A stretch of DNA of 64,000 bases from Branchiostoma floridae (lineage: Eukaryota > Chordata > Leptocardii > Amphioxiformes > Branchiostomatidae). The stretch lies in assembly GCF_000003815.2 (NCBI RefSeq), contig NW_023365752.1, forward strand, positions 1 to 64,000. The letters run 5' to 3'. The translations under genes and the position numbers were made by a program. This document shows positions 11,391 to 22,400 of this stretch, piece after piece; position 1 is the first letter of the stretch; each line of letters begins with the position of its first letter. The notes beneath the pieces are model-generated. The model ran no database searches and was not told the DNA's origin. It worked only from the letters and a program-made list of their open reading frames with translations.

Positions 11391-12733
11391 TGAGCATACG
11401 GGCTCTGTTTAGGCGCAACCGCTAGCTCCTTCTTGTAAACACCGCCGGTCACGGCGCCGGGTAGGGGGTTGACTTAAGGACGCGATTGTAGCTTCGACTT
11501 TAAGTTCCGGCCCGGCAAACTTGGTATGGTTGGAAAGGGTTGGATCAGCAAGCTAATCAGAAAGGGTGCAAAGCCGCATAAATTTTCAAATTCTTCCTTC
11601 TCGAGATATTCTTGAGCATACGGGCTCTATTTAGGCGCACGCCGCTACCTAAACAGAGCCCGTATNCAATCTTGGTATGGTTGGAGAGGTCGCATAGCAA
11701 GCAATAGAAAGATGCAAACCGCAAAATATTCCGATACGTCCTTGTCGAAATATTCTTGAGTATACAGAGTCTATTTGGGCGCAACCGCTGGCTATCTTTT
11801 GGAAACACCACCCGTCACGGCACCAGGTAGGGACTTAAGACTGCGATTGTAGCTTAGAGTTCAAGTTTCGGCCTGACAAACTTGGTATGGTTGGAAAGGC
11901 CGCATAGCAAGGATTAGAAAGATGCAAACCGCAAAATATTCCGATACGTCCTTGTCGAGATATTTTTCAGTATACGTAGTCTATTTCGGCGCAACCGCTG
12001 GCCATCTTTTGGAAACACCGCCCGTCACGGCACCGGGTAGGGACTTAAGACTGCGATTGTAGCTTCAAGTTCAAGTTCCGGCCTGGCAAACTGAGTATGG
12101 TTGGAATGGTCGCATAGCAAGGTTAGAAAAATGCAAACCGCAAAATATTCCGATACGTCCTTGTCGAAATATTTCTTGAGTATACGGAGTCTATTTGGGC
12201 GCAACCGCTGGCTATCTTTTACAAACACCGCCCGTCACGGCACAGGGTAGGGACTTAAGACTGCGATTGTAGCTTAGAGTTCAAAATCCGGCCTGGCAAA
12301 TTTGGTATGGTTGGAAAGGTCGCATAGCAAGGAATAGAAAGATGCAAACCGCAAAATATTCCTCTATTTGGGCGCAACCGTTAGCTACCTTTTGGAAACA
12401 CCACCTGTCACGGTACCGGGTAGGGACTTTATAACGCAATTGTAGTTTAGGCTTTAAGTTCCGGCCTAGCAAGCTTCGTATGGTTGGAAAGGTCCCTTAG
12501 TAAGGAATCGAAAGATGAAAACCGCAGTCCAATCCGATACTTCCTTGTCAAGATATTCTTGAGTATACGGACTCTATTTGGGCGCAACTGCTAGCTACCT
12601 CTTGGACACACCACCTAGCGCCTGTCACGGTACCGGGTAGGCAGTTAATAACGCAATTGTAGCTTAGGCTTTAAGTTCCGGCCTAGCAAGTTTGGTATGG
12701 TTGGAAAGGTCCCTTAGTCAGAAATCGAATGAT
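11391..12733 (-). repeat. Satellite B, reverse array with diverged subfamily
   Basis: Reverse-complement satellite B. At 11391-12370 the units form a diverged subfamily (~210-bp spacing of TTGGTATGGTTGG at 11672, 11882, 12302). They carry CCGCATAGCAAGG and CGCAAAATATTCCGATACG in place of the common versions. The more typical form resumes by 12371. One unit is truncated next to the single N at 11666, which suggests a read join. The array is interrupted at 12734 by a LINE. Confidence 0.93.
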
Positions 12734-13889
12734 CACTTTCACTTTATTTATTTAACCAGGCATATACAGCTCAGGTCAATCTAGACCTGTTTTTCAGGCA
12801 ATCCTGGGGAGATACAACACAATAACATTAAATAGCAACACTAAATAATCAAACATAGCTTTAAAAAGTATCATTGCTAGCCACTGGGTGTAATTGGCGC
12901 CTAATTGTCCTAAAATTCACCATGCTACGTGTTTCCTGAGGAAGTTTGTTCCACAGCTGCACGCTGTGATACTGCAGACTGCCGCGAAATGACGTCACAC
13001 TGACAGCTGGCAACTGAAGCATGTGGGGGTCATAGTCCCGTAACCGTGTGGTCGCTGCACGTGTGTTGACCCTGAGGGTCGGGGGTGACATCCATCGGAA
13101 TAATGTGGACATATACGATGGTGCTCTTCCCCGGACTGACTTGAAAACTGTAACAAGAGAGACCGTTTCCAGCCGTTTACTCACAGACTCCAACCCTGCA
13201 GCAGCTAGCAAGGTGTGAACTGGGACATGATCTTGAAGTCTGTATCCTGTGATCAGTCTTGCCGCTCTGTTCAACAGTCTGTCCAGTTGTACGGTTAGTC
13301 CTTTGTTGCACTGAATAAGACTTGGTAGCCACGCGGTGGCGCAGTAGTCAAGGTGAAACAACAACAGAGTTTGGCACATGGTCTGTAGAATCTCTGTTGA
13401 GACAAAACCTTTGGCCCGCCTCATGGCACCAAGACCACCAAGGATTTTCTTCATCACCTTCCCAGCATGTGAAGTCCACAGGACAGATGGATCAAGAGTG
13501 ACCCCCAAGTATGTAAACGATTGAACTTGTTCATAGACGTTTACACCATCTGTTATATTGACAGACAGACCAGTATGTCTTAGTTTTTGTGGGAGACCAA
13601 ATAACATGGATTTGGTTTTGTCCGGGTGCAGTAGCAGCTTGTTTTCTTTCAGCCACTTTGCTACTCTCGTCATGTCACTGGAGATTGTCTCTTCGCACTC
13701 TTTTACTGAAGATGCCGAGTAGTAAAGAATGGTATCATCGGCATACAAGTGGATACTGAATTTCTCTATGACATTAGGTAGGTCATTTACATATATGCAG
13801 AATAACAAGGGGCCCAGGACACTTCCCTGGGGAACCCCGCAGGTGACCAGAGCTTTTTGGGAGTGTTGACCCTGAATCTGCGTGCACTG
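12734..13889 (-). mobile_element. 5'-truncated non-LTR retrotransposon (reverse transcriptase 3' half)
   Basis: A single open frame of over 315 codons on the minus strand encodes the C-terminal half of a LINE reverse transcriptase. It begins near the [12 protein letters not shown] motif (upstream of 13808). The catalytic YADD box follows in [13 protein letters not shown], then a fingerprint ending in [11 protein letters not shown] typical of CR1/L2/jockey-like elements. The minus-strand 3' end shows AAATAAATAAAGTG. The insertion point is exact: satellite reads GAATGAT up to 12733 and resumes GAAA at about 13890, as in the intact unit at 17025. No target duplication is obvious. The frame has no upstream half and no start codon, so it is a dead-on-arrival copy, although the frame itself is intact. 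Confidence 0.9.
12861..13889 (-). pseudogene. Reverse transcriptase fragment of the LINE
   Basis: Open reading frame inside the truncated LINE. Visible motifs in order: [13 protein letters not shown], the finger/palm motif near [18 protein letters not shown], the catalytic aspartates; [17 protein letters not shown]; and the C-terminal thumb region. The endonuclease domain and the N-terminal part of the polymerase are absent because of 5' truncation. The frame ends at a stop near 12861, about 130 bases before the 3' end of the element. Codon use is ordinary, so the insertion may be young. Confidence 0.85.
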
Positions 13890-16800
13890 GAAATCCGCAT
13901 TCCATTCTGTTACTTCCTTGTCGAGATATTCTTGAGTATACGGATTCTATTTCGGCGCAACCTCTAGCTACCTTTTGGAAACACCAGCTGTCACGGTACC
14001 GGGTAGGTATTTAATAACGGAATTTTAGCTTAGGCTTTAAGTTCCGGCCTAGCAAGCTTGGTATGGTTGGAAAGGTCCGTTAGTAAGGAATCGAAAGAGG
14101 AAAACCGCAGTCCAATCCGATACTTCCTTGTCGAGATATTTCTTTAGTATACGGACTCTATTTGGGTGCAACCGCTAGCTACCTCTTGGAAACACCGCCT
14201 AATGCCTGTCACGGTGCCGATGAGCAGTTAATAACGCAATTGTAGCTTAGGCTTTAAGTTCCGGCCTAGCAAGCTTGGTATGGTTGGAAAGGTCCGTTAG
14301 TAAGGAATCGAAAGATGAAAACCGCAGTCCAATCCGATACTTCCTTGTGGAAATATTCTTGAGTATACGGACTCTATTTGGGCGCAACCTCTAGCTACCT
14401 TTTGGAAACACCATCTGTCACGGTACCGGGTAGGGACTTAATAACGCAGTTATAGCTTTGCATCATGATATGGTTGGNNNNNNNNNNNNNNNNNNNNNNN
14501 NNNNNNNNNNNNNNNNNNNNNNNNNNNNNNNNNNNNNNNNNNNNNNNNNNNNNNNNNNNNNNNNNNNNNNNNNNNNNNNNNNNNNNNNNNNNNNNNNNNN
14601 NNNNNNNNNNNNNNNNNNNNNNNNNNNNNNNNNNNNNNNNNNNNNNNNNNNNNNNNNNNNNNNNNNNNNNNNNNNNNNNNNNNNNNNNNNNNNNNNNNNN
14701 NNNNNNNNNNNNNNNNNNNNNNNNNNNNNNNNNNNNNNNNNNNNNNNNNNNNNNNNNNNNNNNNNNNNNNNNNNNNNNNNNNNNNNNNNNNNNNNNNNNN
14801 NNNNNNNNNNNNNNNNNNNNNNNNNNNNNNNNNNNNNNNNNNNNNGCAGTTATAGCTTAGACTTTAAGTTCCGGCCTAGCAAGCTTGGTATGGTTGAAAA
14901 GTCTTTTAGTAAGGAATCGAAAGATGAAAACTGCAGTCAAATCTGACACTTCCTTGTTGAGATATTCTTGAGTATACGGACTCTGTTTGGGCGCAACCGC
15001 TAGCTACCTTTTGGAAACACCGACTGCCACGGTACCGGGTTGGGACTTTATAACGCAATTGTAGTTAAGGCTTTAAGTTCCTGCCTAGCAAGCTTGGTAT
15101 AATTAGAAAGGTCTCTTAGTAAGAAATCGAATGATGAAAACTGCAGTCCAATCCAATACTTCCTTGTTGACATATTCTTGAGTACACGAACTCTATTTGG
15201 TCGCAACCTCTAGCTACCTTTTGGAAACACCATCTGTCACGGTACCGGGTAGGGACTTCAAAACGCAATTGTAGCTTATGCTTAAGTTCCGGCCTAGTAA
15301 GCTTGGTATGGTTGGAAAGGTCTGTTAGTAAGGAATCGAAAGATGAAAACTGCAGTCCAATCTGATACTTCCTTGTTGAGATATTCTTGAGTATACGGAC
15401 TCTATTTAGGCGCAACAACTAGCTACCTTTTGGAAACACCACCTGTCACGGTACCGGGTAGGGACTTTATCACGCAATTGTAGTTTAGGCTTTAAGTTCC
15501 GGCCTAACAAGCTTGGTATGGTTGGAAAGGTCCGTTAGTAAGGAATCGAAAGATGAAAACCGCAGTCCAATCCGATACTTTCTTGTCGAGATATTCTTGA
15601 GTATACGGACTCTATTTGGGCGCAACCTCTAGCTACCTTTTGGAAACACCATCTGTCACGGTACCGAGTAGGGACTTAATAACGCAATTGTAGCTTAGGC
15701 TTAAGTTCCGGCCTAGCAANNNNNNNNNNNNNNNNNNNNNNNNNNNNNNNNNNNNNNNNNNNNNNNNNNNNNNNNNNNNNNNNNNNNNNNNNNNNNNNNN
15801 NNNNNNNNNNNNNNNNNNNNNNNNNNNNNNNNNNNNNNNNNNNNNNNNNNNNNNNNNNNNNNNNNNNNNNNNNNNNNNNNNNNNNNNNNNNNNNNNNNNN
15901 NNNNNNNNNNNNNNNNNNNNNNNNNNNNNNNNNNNNNNNNNNNNNNNNNNNNNNNNNNNNNNNNNNNNNNNNNNNNNNNNNNNNNNNNNNNNNNNNNNNN
16001 NNNNNNNNNNNNNNNNNNNNNNNNNNNNNNNNNNNNNNNNNNNNNNNNNNNNNNNNNNNNNNNNNNNNNNNNNNNNNNNNNNNNNNNNNNNNNNNNNNNN
16101 NNNNNNNNNNNNNNNNNNNNNNNNNNNNNNNNNNNNNNNNNNNNNNNNNNNNNNNNNNNNNNNNNNNNNNNNNNNNNNNNNNNNNNNNNNNNNNNNNNNN
16201 NNNNNNNNNNNNNNNNNNNNNNNNNNNNNNNNNNNNNNNNNNNNNNNNNNNNNNNNNNNNNNNNNNNNNNNNNNNNNNNNNNNNNNNNNNNNNNNNNNNN
16301 NNNNNNNNNNNNNNNNNNNNNNNNNNNNNNNNNNNNNNNNNNNNNNNNNNNTTGGTATGGTTGGAAAGGTCTCATAGTAAGGAATCGAAAGATCAAAACC
16401 GCAGTCCAATCCGATACTTTCTTACCGAGATATTCTTGAGTATACGGACTCTAGTCGGGCGCAACTGCTAGCTACCTCTTGGACACTCCACCTAGCGCCT
16501 GTCACGGTACCGGGTAGGCATTTAATAACGCAATTGTAGCTTAGGCTTTAAGTTCCGGCCTAGCAAGCTTGGTATGGTTGGAAAGGTCCGTTAGTAAGGA
16601 ATCGAAAGATGAAAACCGCAGTCCAATCCGATACTTCCTGGTGGAGATATTCTTGAGTATACGGACTCTATTTGGGCGCAACCTCTAGCTACCTTTTGGA
16701 AACACCACCTGTCACGGTACCGGGTAGGGACTTTATCACGCAATTGTAGTTTAGGCTTTAAGTTCCGGCCTAACAAGCTTGGTATGGTTAGAAAGGTCCC

Positions 16801-17073
16801 TTAGTAAGGAATCGAAAGATCAAAACCGCAGTCCAATCCGATACTTTCTTATCGAGATATTCTTGAGTATACGGACTCTATTTGGGCGCAACTGCTAGCT
16901 ACCTCTTGGACACACCACCTAGCGCCTGTCACGGTACCGGGTAGGCAGTTAATAACGCAATTGTAGCTTAGGCTTTAAGTTCCGGCCTAGCAAGTTTGGT
17001 ATGGTTGGAAAGGTCCCTTAGTAAGAAATCGAATGATGAAAACCGCATTCCAATCTGTTACTTCCTGTCGAGA
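13890..17073 (-). repeat. Satellite B, reverse array (continued)
   Basis: About ten visible reverse-oriented units with gaps at 14478-14845 and 15720-16351, ending at the gap 17074-17173. The same landmarks as the forward arrays appear as reverse complements (CCGGCCTAGCAAGCTTGG, CCTGTCACGGTACCGGG). Together with 3147-10740 this makes two arms of an inverted repeat of roughly 7.6 and 5.7 kb. Confidence 0.95.
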
Positions 17074-17173
17074 NNNNNNNNNNNNNNNNNNNNNNNNNNN
17101 NNNNNNNNNNNNNNNNNNNNNNNNNNNNNNNNNNNNNNNNNNNNNNNNNNNNNNNNNNNNNNNNNNNNNNNNN

Positions 17174-17466
17174 TGTTCACTATACTACAATTAATGTATA
17201 ATGCTATACTGCCCAATCCACATCCAGCATGAGCGGTGGATACAGTGTCTAATGTAATGTTTATACTGTCTGACTGCACATGTGTGTATGTCCTGATTAG
17301 ACATTCCGTCCACATACCAAGTCAATAAGAAGTCAAAAGTGAAATGATTTTAATACATGAGTGAGTGATGTTTGGATGGAGAAGTACAAAAATGTAAAAC
17401 AGGGTTTAATAGTTTGCAACAATTCCATGTACAGGATTGCCCAGCTGGATTTAAGTTAGGACTTAC
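17174..17466. other. Intronic or flanking sequence, no exon seen
   Basis: Single-copy-like sequence between the last satellite gap and the 17467-17540 exon. On the minus strand it follows the donor site of that exon, so it is the start of the next intron. I could not find another exon here. Confidence 0.5.
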
Positions 17467-17540
17467 CAGCATCATCTGTTGTGCCAGGTATGCCTGCTGC
17501 TGAAGCATTGCCTGTTGCAGCAGGGCAGGGTTCCCCACAC
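17467..17540 (-). CDS. Myosin XV, downstream internal exon (partial gene)
   Basis: A 74-base exon. It is preceded by a TTCTGTGTAG acceptor (AG at 17542-17541) and followed by a G|GTAAGTCC donor (GT at 17466-17465). It completes the split glycine codon left by the 18333 exon and then reads VGNPALLQQAMLQQQAYLAQQ..MML, a Gln-rich helix. Myosin XV tails carry a similar LQQA...KQA..LA.(E/Q)MTLQ segment just after the MKGGGQ-containing stretch, which is why I join the two exons. It ends in phase 0. Later exons must lie left of 17467, but none is visible in the satellite block. Confidence 0.8.
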
Positions 17541-18332
17541 CTACACAGAAATTCAGATTCATTTTTAATCATGCTAAACTCAGACCAACATGCTGAATTG
17601 ACTGTATTAAAAAAAATTCCATTGTGCAAAAATGAATGTCAATTACCATTCAAAATTACTATCAACATTATGTTAACATTACCCCAAAATTCCAGCATCA
17701 TTCCATACTTTTATTTCCAAAATTAGCAATGAAAGTTTTTAAAATCATTTCCTGTATACGAAAAAGCCTGCATGACATTCAAGATGTAATTGATAAAGAA
17801 AATCCATAAAATAACTGACTACCACAACACTAATTGTCATTTGGCTAAAATATCTAGGTCTCAATCAGTTAACATGGTTTAATTCTTATGTGAATCTATC
17901 ATGTGACTTTGCTTGAAAGTAGCTTGTCATTTGCAACCCTTATTTGAGTTACATGCCAAAATTTCATCAGTAAGGCAATATATATATAATGGGTCATTGA
18001 TATGATCTGGCATATTCATCATGCAAAATAGGATGTCATATGGAGGATTTATATTCAGTATCTGTAACGTTATATACCACACTCCTTTTATTCATAGTGA
18101 TGTCATGACATTGGTCCATGAACTGATTCCAGTCCAGGACTTCAACTCCTGACTGGAGGGTAATTAGCACTTGTTACAAAAGTGTAAAATTTTGCAATTT
18201 CCATTGTACATGTATTTCATTATGTAGTCAGACTAAAATTAATGACATGAATACATCAAATATAAATCATTTTATGAAAAGATCTAATTACATACAAAGT
18301 CTAATAGAAAATTTCTTCAATCTCTCACACAC
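17541..18332 (-). other. Myosin XV intron
   Basis: 792-base intron between the two tail exons with matching phase (G|GT). AT-rich, no repeats or other genes recognised. Confidence 0.75.
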
Positions 18333-19231
18333 CTTGCATCAGCCCCATATTTGGCATAGTTGGCAAGAGTCCTACTCCCATCATTCCTGGCTGCATTCCC
18401 ATCATGCTATTTGCTGCATTGAGATCCACATTTTGCCCTGCCATCTTGGGTGTCGTCGAGGATGTTCCTGTAGTCCCAGCCGCTCCAGGTGGTGCAGGTG
18501 CTTGTCCTCCTCCCTTCATGTGCACCTCCATACCAGCTGCATCACCGAGCTCAGAGCTGTCGTCTGACAAGACAGGGTTGAAGAGTCTGTCCAGGTAGTC
18601 ATCCAGACCTGACTGGGACACTTCACTGTGTGGGATAGACTGCCCTCCAACAGAACGGCCTCCAAGGCTCTTGTGCCTTAGTCTTGTCTCTCTGTGTGGA
18701 GTGTTGCCCATTCTCCTGTTGGACATGTGGTGTTGAGGTGTTGACCTAGATGATGACGGACTCCCAGGGCCATGGCGGAACCTGCCGCCATCCTCTGTGG
18801 TGTAGTCTGGTGCGGGTGGCAGGCCATAATCTCGAATCGGGAGTTTGTAATCGTACGGCAGATAGTCACTGCTGCCCGGCATGGAGTCCTTATTGGCAGC
18901 TTGCCTTTGAGGGAAGTTATGCACATATTCTGATTGTTGGGACAATCTTTCTGCGTGTTTTAGGGGGCCATCATATGAATATCCTCTTACTCCACTCTGT
19001 AGCAGCGGAGGAACCTTGGTGGGGATATCTGAGAATGATATGTCCACCTCCTCAGCATTACTTGCCATTTTATCTGAGGATACAAGAAAGAAGGATTTGC
19101 AGACAGGGAATCCAGGTGCCATCTCCATCTCTGCGATGAGGTCGAGGACATAGTCGTACCCGGCCAGCTCGTACTCTTCTGTTCCATCCCGCAGCACAAC
19201 CGTCCAGCCCAGGTTCTCATCCTGGACTCCT
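18333..19231 (-). CDS. Myosin XV, large internal tail exon (partial gene)
   Basis: Unconventional myosin XV is an actin motor that carries cargo to stereocilia or filopodia tips in vertebrates. This roughly 300-codon exon covers a tail segment, not the motor. It opens with GWTVVLRDGTEEYELAGYDY and VLDLIAEMEMAPGFP..KSFFLV, the end of the first MyTH4/FERM region. A disordered Ser/Pro/Gln stretch follows, then the landmark GLDDYLDRLFNPVLSDD and HMKGGGQ. Human MYO15A has a closely similar GLD.YLD.LF.PVLS followed by MKGGGQ, so the assignment rests on two separated motifs. The acceptor is TTCCTCCAG before 19231 (or AG two bases later) and the donor is AAG|GTGTGT at 18333/18332, leaving a codon split after one base. 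The Met-Ile frame start at 19296 lies in the upstream intron and is not a start codon. The motor, IQ and earlier tail exons are not in the window. Confidence 0.88.
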
Positions 19232-19583
19232 CTGGAGGAAAAACAACTTTTAGTTCCACCTGTGAGCAAGCCTGACAGCTCTCTATTTTGTATCATTCAT
19301 TCTATTTTGTATCATTGCCTTGTAGTAATATGTAAACATGTACAATGCTTTCCTAATCATACATGTCAACAATGATGTGAAATAGTCTGGATAATAGAAT
19401 ACTGTAAATGCAGAAACTTTTGCAGTGGTTTAATGTTCGCGGTTTTTGTAGTGGCCGTTTCACCACGAACTAAAACCACTGCGAACATTTTTCCATGGCA
19501 GTAAGAGACTACAGTGCATGGTGCTACTGCAAACTGAAAACCACCGTGAAAAGTCCTTTTTCACGCTACCACAAAATTAAATT

Positions 19584-20637
19584 AAATTTATATTGAGAAT
19601 CCTACGTAGACACCGCATGTGAAAACTGTTTAGTCTTTTTTCTTGCCGCGAATAAACGATGCAGCACTCACAGCACATGAGGAGTGATTGAAGGGGGGAT
19701 TGCGGTACCTTGCCCAATTACCTCCGTCTTCTTGACACTGATGGTAAGACAGAACAGGTCACAGGCCCGGGAGAGGTTGCGCTGGCTAGGTCATGCGTCC
19801 AGAGAGTTGGTGCTTGTCGCCACTGATCCCAGGTAAGTAAACTTTGGAACTGTTCGAAGAGGATTTCCATGCAGTGTGATTGAAGGGGGGATTGCGGTAC
19901 CTTGCCCAATTACCTCCGTCTTCTTGACACTGATGGTAAGACAGAACAGGTCACAGGCCCGGGAGAGGTTGTCCAACAGTCCCTGCAGGGTTGTCTCCTC
20001 ATGTGCTGTGAGTGCTGCATCGTTTATTCGCGGCAAGAAAAAAGACTAAACAGTTTTCACATGCGGTGTCTACGTAGGATTCTCAATATAAAATGGCAGG
20101 ACAGAATCACAAATGAAGAAGTACTCCGGCAAGCAGGCATACCATCGTTGTTCGAGACCCTGCGGCGAAACAGGCTGCGCTGGCTAGGTCATGTGAGCAG
20201 GATGGATGACACCAGGCTGCCAAAGAGAGTACTTTATGGAGAACTCTCTGTGGGCAGTCGACCCAGAGGGAGGCCAAAGCTGAGGTACAAAGATGTGTGC
20301 AAAGCTACCCTCCAAGATTTCTCCATTTGCACAAAGAACTGGGAAAGTGTAGCAACAGACAGAAGTAGATGGAGAGCAGCAGTACACACCGGTATGGAGC
20401 GGTACAGGGCTGCCCGTGAGAGGCAAGTCCGAGAGGCAAGACAGAGGAAGAAGAAAGGGGAGGGGTCGAATACCGGAGAAGTGTTCACCTGCACTTCCTG
20501 TGGAAGAGCCTGCCGTGCCAAGATTGGACTCATAAGTCATCAAAGGCACTGTCAGGCGAGAACTGTAACCAGTAACGACTGAGGCCTTGACTGACTGATG
20601 CTGTCGACCGTCTCAAGAGACGACAAGAGCCGAAGAG
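19584..20637 (+). mobile_element. Non-LTR insertion with inverted 5' part and 13-bp target duplication
   Basis: The insertion is bounded by a perfect direct repeat ACAAAATTAAATT at 19571-19583 and 20638-20650. The right part (about 20025-20637) is plus-sense: YSRQEKRLNSFHMRCLRRIL through RPRGRPKLRYKDV to a C-terminal CX2CX12H finger. The left part is minus-sense: on the complement of 20036 to about 19791 it reads INDAALTAHEETTLQGLL through KTEVIGQ to KFTYLGSVATSTN, the reverse transcriptase region that normally precedes the right part. Further left, 19683-19775 repeats 19876-19970 directly, and 19587-19683 is an inverted copy of 19997-20091. About 19 bases at 19777-19795 derive from near 20175. 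Such a 5' inversion is the signature of twin priming, and the extra copies suggest repeated template switching. It sits in the myosin XV intron. Confidence 0.85.
20025..20582 (+). pseudogene. C-terminal reverse transcriptase/zinc-finger fragment of the non-LTR element
   Basis: Open plus frame running to a stop at 20580-20582. The plus-sense element coding begins at about YSRQEKR; the codons upstream of it come from the inverted part read in the wrong sense and are meaningless. Landmarks: LRRNRLRWLGHVSRMDD, GSRPRGRPKLRYKD, an Arg/Lys-rich stretch, and CTSCGRACRAKIGLISHQRHC near the end, a C2H2-like finger seen at the C-terminus of many metazoan LINE polyproteins. Not a host gene. The clade of the element is not assigned. 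Confidence 0.8.
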
Positions 20638-20650
20638 ACAAAATTAAATT

Positions 20651-21789
20651 GCCACAAAAAAACAAGGTTAAGTAGTGAAGTTTTCAGCTTTTCATGGCAT
20701 GATTTATCAAATGAATCTCTTCCTTTGATGTTATACCACTGTTCTGATCATGTGACTGCAAATAAGCGCTCTGATTGGTTTACCAGCAATATGTGCCCCT
20801 GGATTGGGGTTTTTTAAAGGTCTGCAATAGCAAAACCTATGTTATTTTTCTTGGGACTAAATTTTTTTTTTTTTTTGCAAATCGGAAAACAATTGGTCAG
20901 GAAATCCGAGAACCAACAAATTAAATTGGTGTGGCCTTATTAACCAAGTCTTGTAATGATGGTGCTAACTGTGCTGTCCTATTTTATTGACATGAATCTT
21001 TGTCTACACCTATAACGCACAATGCACATTGACTGGTACAAAATATCTCATCTGGCTGACGTCTGTGACTGACTTTTGCAGTTTTCTAGGATAAACGCTC
21101 CCGTGGGCTTGCATGACCCATTCTTACCAAGGACTGGCTGGGCAGCTTTATATATATATATCTTATCTATATGTACATTGATTTGTATGAGGTCTGACTT
21201 TCTGAGGTCTTCTGGTGTTATCACAAAACATTCCAGAAAATGTGATCAATGGTGCGAATTTCTNNNNNNNNNNNNNNNNNNNNNNNNNNNNNNNNNNNNN
21301 NNNNNNNNNNNNNNNNNNNNNNNNNNNNNNNNNNNNNNNNNNNNNNNNNNNNNNNNNNNNNNNTGGGGCATGATGTGTATGATAAACAGTTCACAATCTA
21401 ACCCACCAACTATGCTCGGAGACTAAGTCTGCATGCAAGGTTGTTTCTTCTTAGCTCCATGTAAAACTGTAAAAGTATATAAGATGGACTGACAAAAAAG
21501 ATTTCTAAAAATACTGAGATTACAAATGCTGTAAGAAGAATTGTACCGACAAAATATCGTGTGGCAACCAATAACTGTTATATTGTTGCTGGAGACAAAT
21601 TATTGCTGTTGTAAAAGACTGTAAAAAGTCGCCTGTACTTATCAATAAAGTTCTTAAGCTGGAATGTTAGTTGTCATGTTTGTCATGCCTGTAAATTCAG
21701 CAGCATTAAAGTTGGTCAAGGAAGAGGTAATCTTGAGGTAATTCTAGGGGACTGAAATTATAGCATTAGATTTGTGTACTTAGAACAAG
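20651..21789. other. No gene seen
   Basis: AT-rich sequence with a T-run near 20865-20877, a short TATA-repeat near 21150 and a 100-base gap at 21264-21363. No exon, repeat family or RNA gene recognised. It may still be myosin XV intron. Confidence 0.5.
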
Positions 21790-22135
21790 TTGAAAATCTG
21801 ATGTTCAGTATCAAGGACAGGCATGTATGTGTGTATGTGTGTGTGTAGATACTGTTCAGAAAAAAAGGACAGGTGTGTTTGTGTGTAGATAATGTATAGT
21901 ACCAGAGACAGGTATGTTTAATGTTAATGTGTTTTGATAGTGTTCAGTTTAGTACCAAGGACAGGAGTGTTTGTATGTGAATAATGGTCAGTACCAAGAC
22001 AAGTATGTCTGTGTGTAGATAGTGTTCAGCAACAAGCACAGGTGTGTTTGTGTGTGGAAAGCATTCAGTACCAAGGACAGGTGTGTTTGTGTGTGTAGGT
22101 GCTCAATACCAATACTGGTATGTTTGTGGGTGGAT
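21790..22135 (+). repeat. GT-rich minisatellite (~35-45-bp units)
   Basis: Degenerate units built on GTACCAAGGACAGGTGTGTT followed by TGTGTGTAGATAGTGTTCA. The same unit is present in reverse complement at 27150-27720, and decayed copies occur near 22630-22690 and 45255-45345. The mutual spread in both orientations suggests an interspersed minisatellite family. Confidence 0.85.
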
Positions 22136-22280
22136 AGTGATGACTCAGAGAAACAAGGTTGTGTGTGATGACAGGCTATCAACATGCTTTGTCACATCTC
22201 TTGCAAACTATATGTTTATACATAAAAATCATCGTCTCACATGCTTTACTATTGCAATGATCTCTTAGAGACACTTGTCT

Positions 22281-22400
22281 TAATGGATCTAAAGCGTACC
22301 CTAGCATTCATGATGGTACTACAAGATCCTCTTTACTGGAAGCTTCTCCCTAATGGATCAAAAGCGTAGCCTAGCAATGCTTGTCGGAACTGCATCTGTC
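22281..22400 (+). repeat. Two copies of the ATGGATCAAAAGCGT motif
   Basis: AATGGATC(T/A)AAAGCGTA(C/G)CCTAGCA occurs at about 22282 and 22352. The same ~25-base motif occurs on the minus strand near 23395, 23488, 26935, 27005, 27787 and 34037. In one frame the units read M-D-x-K-R-x-L-A, which makes an origin from a repeated coding segment possible. No intact gene contains them here. Confidence 0.6.

Noticed and set aside
10778-11452. 224-codon minus frame in the satellite spacer
   Set aside because: It crosses a 100-base gap, starts in satellite B sequence and shows no domain.
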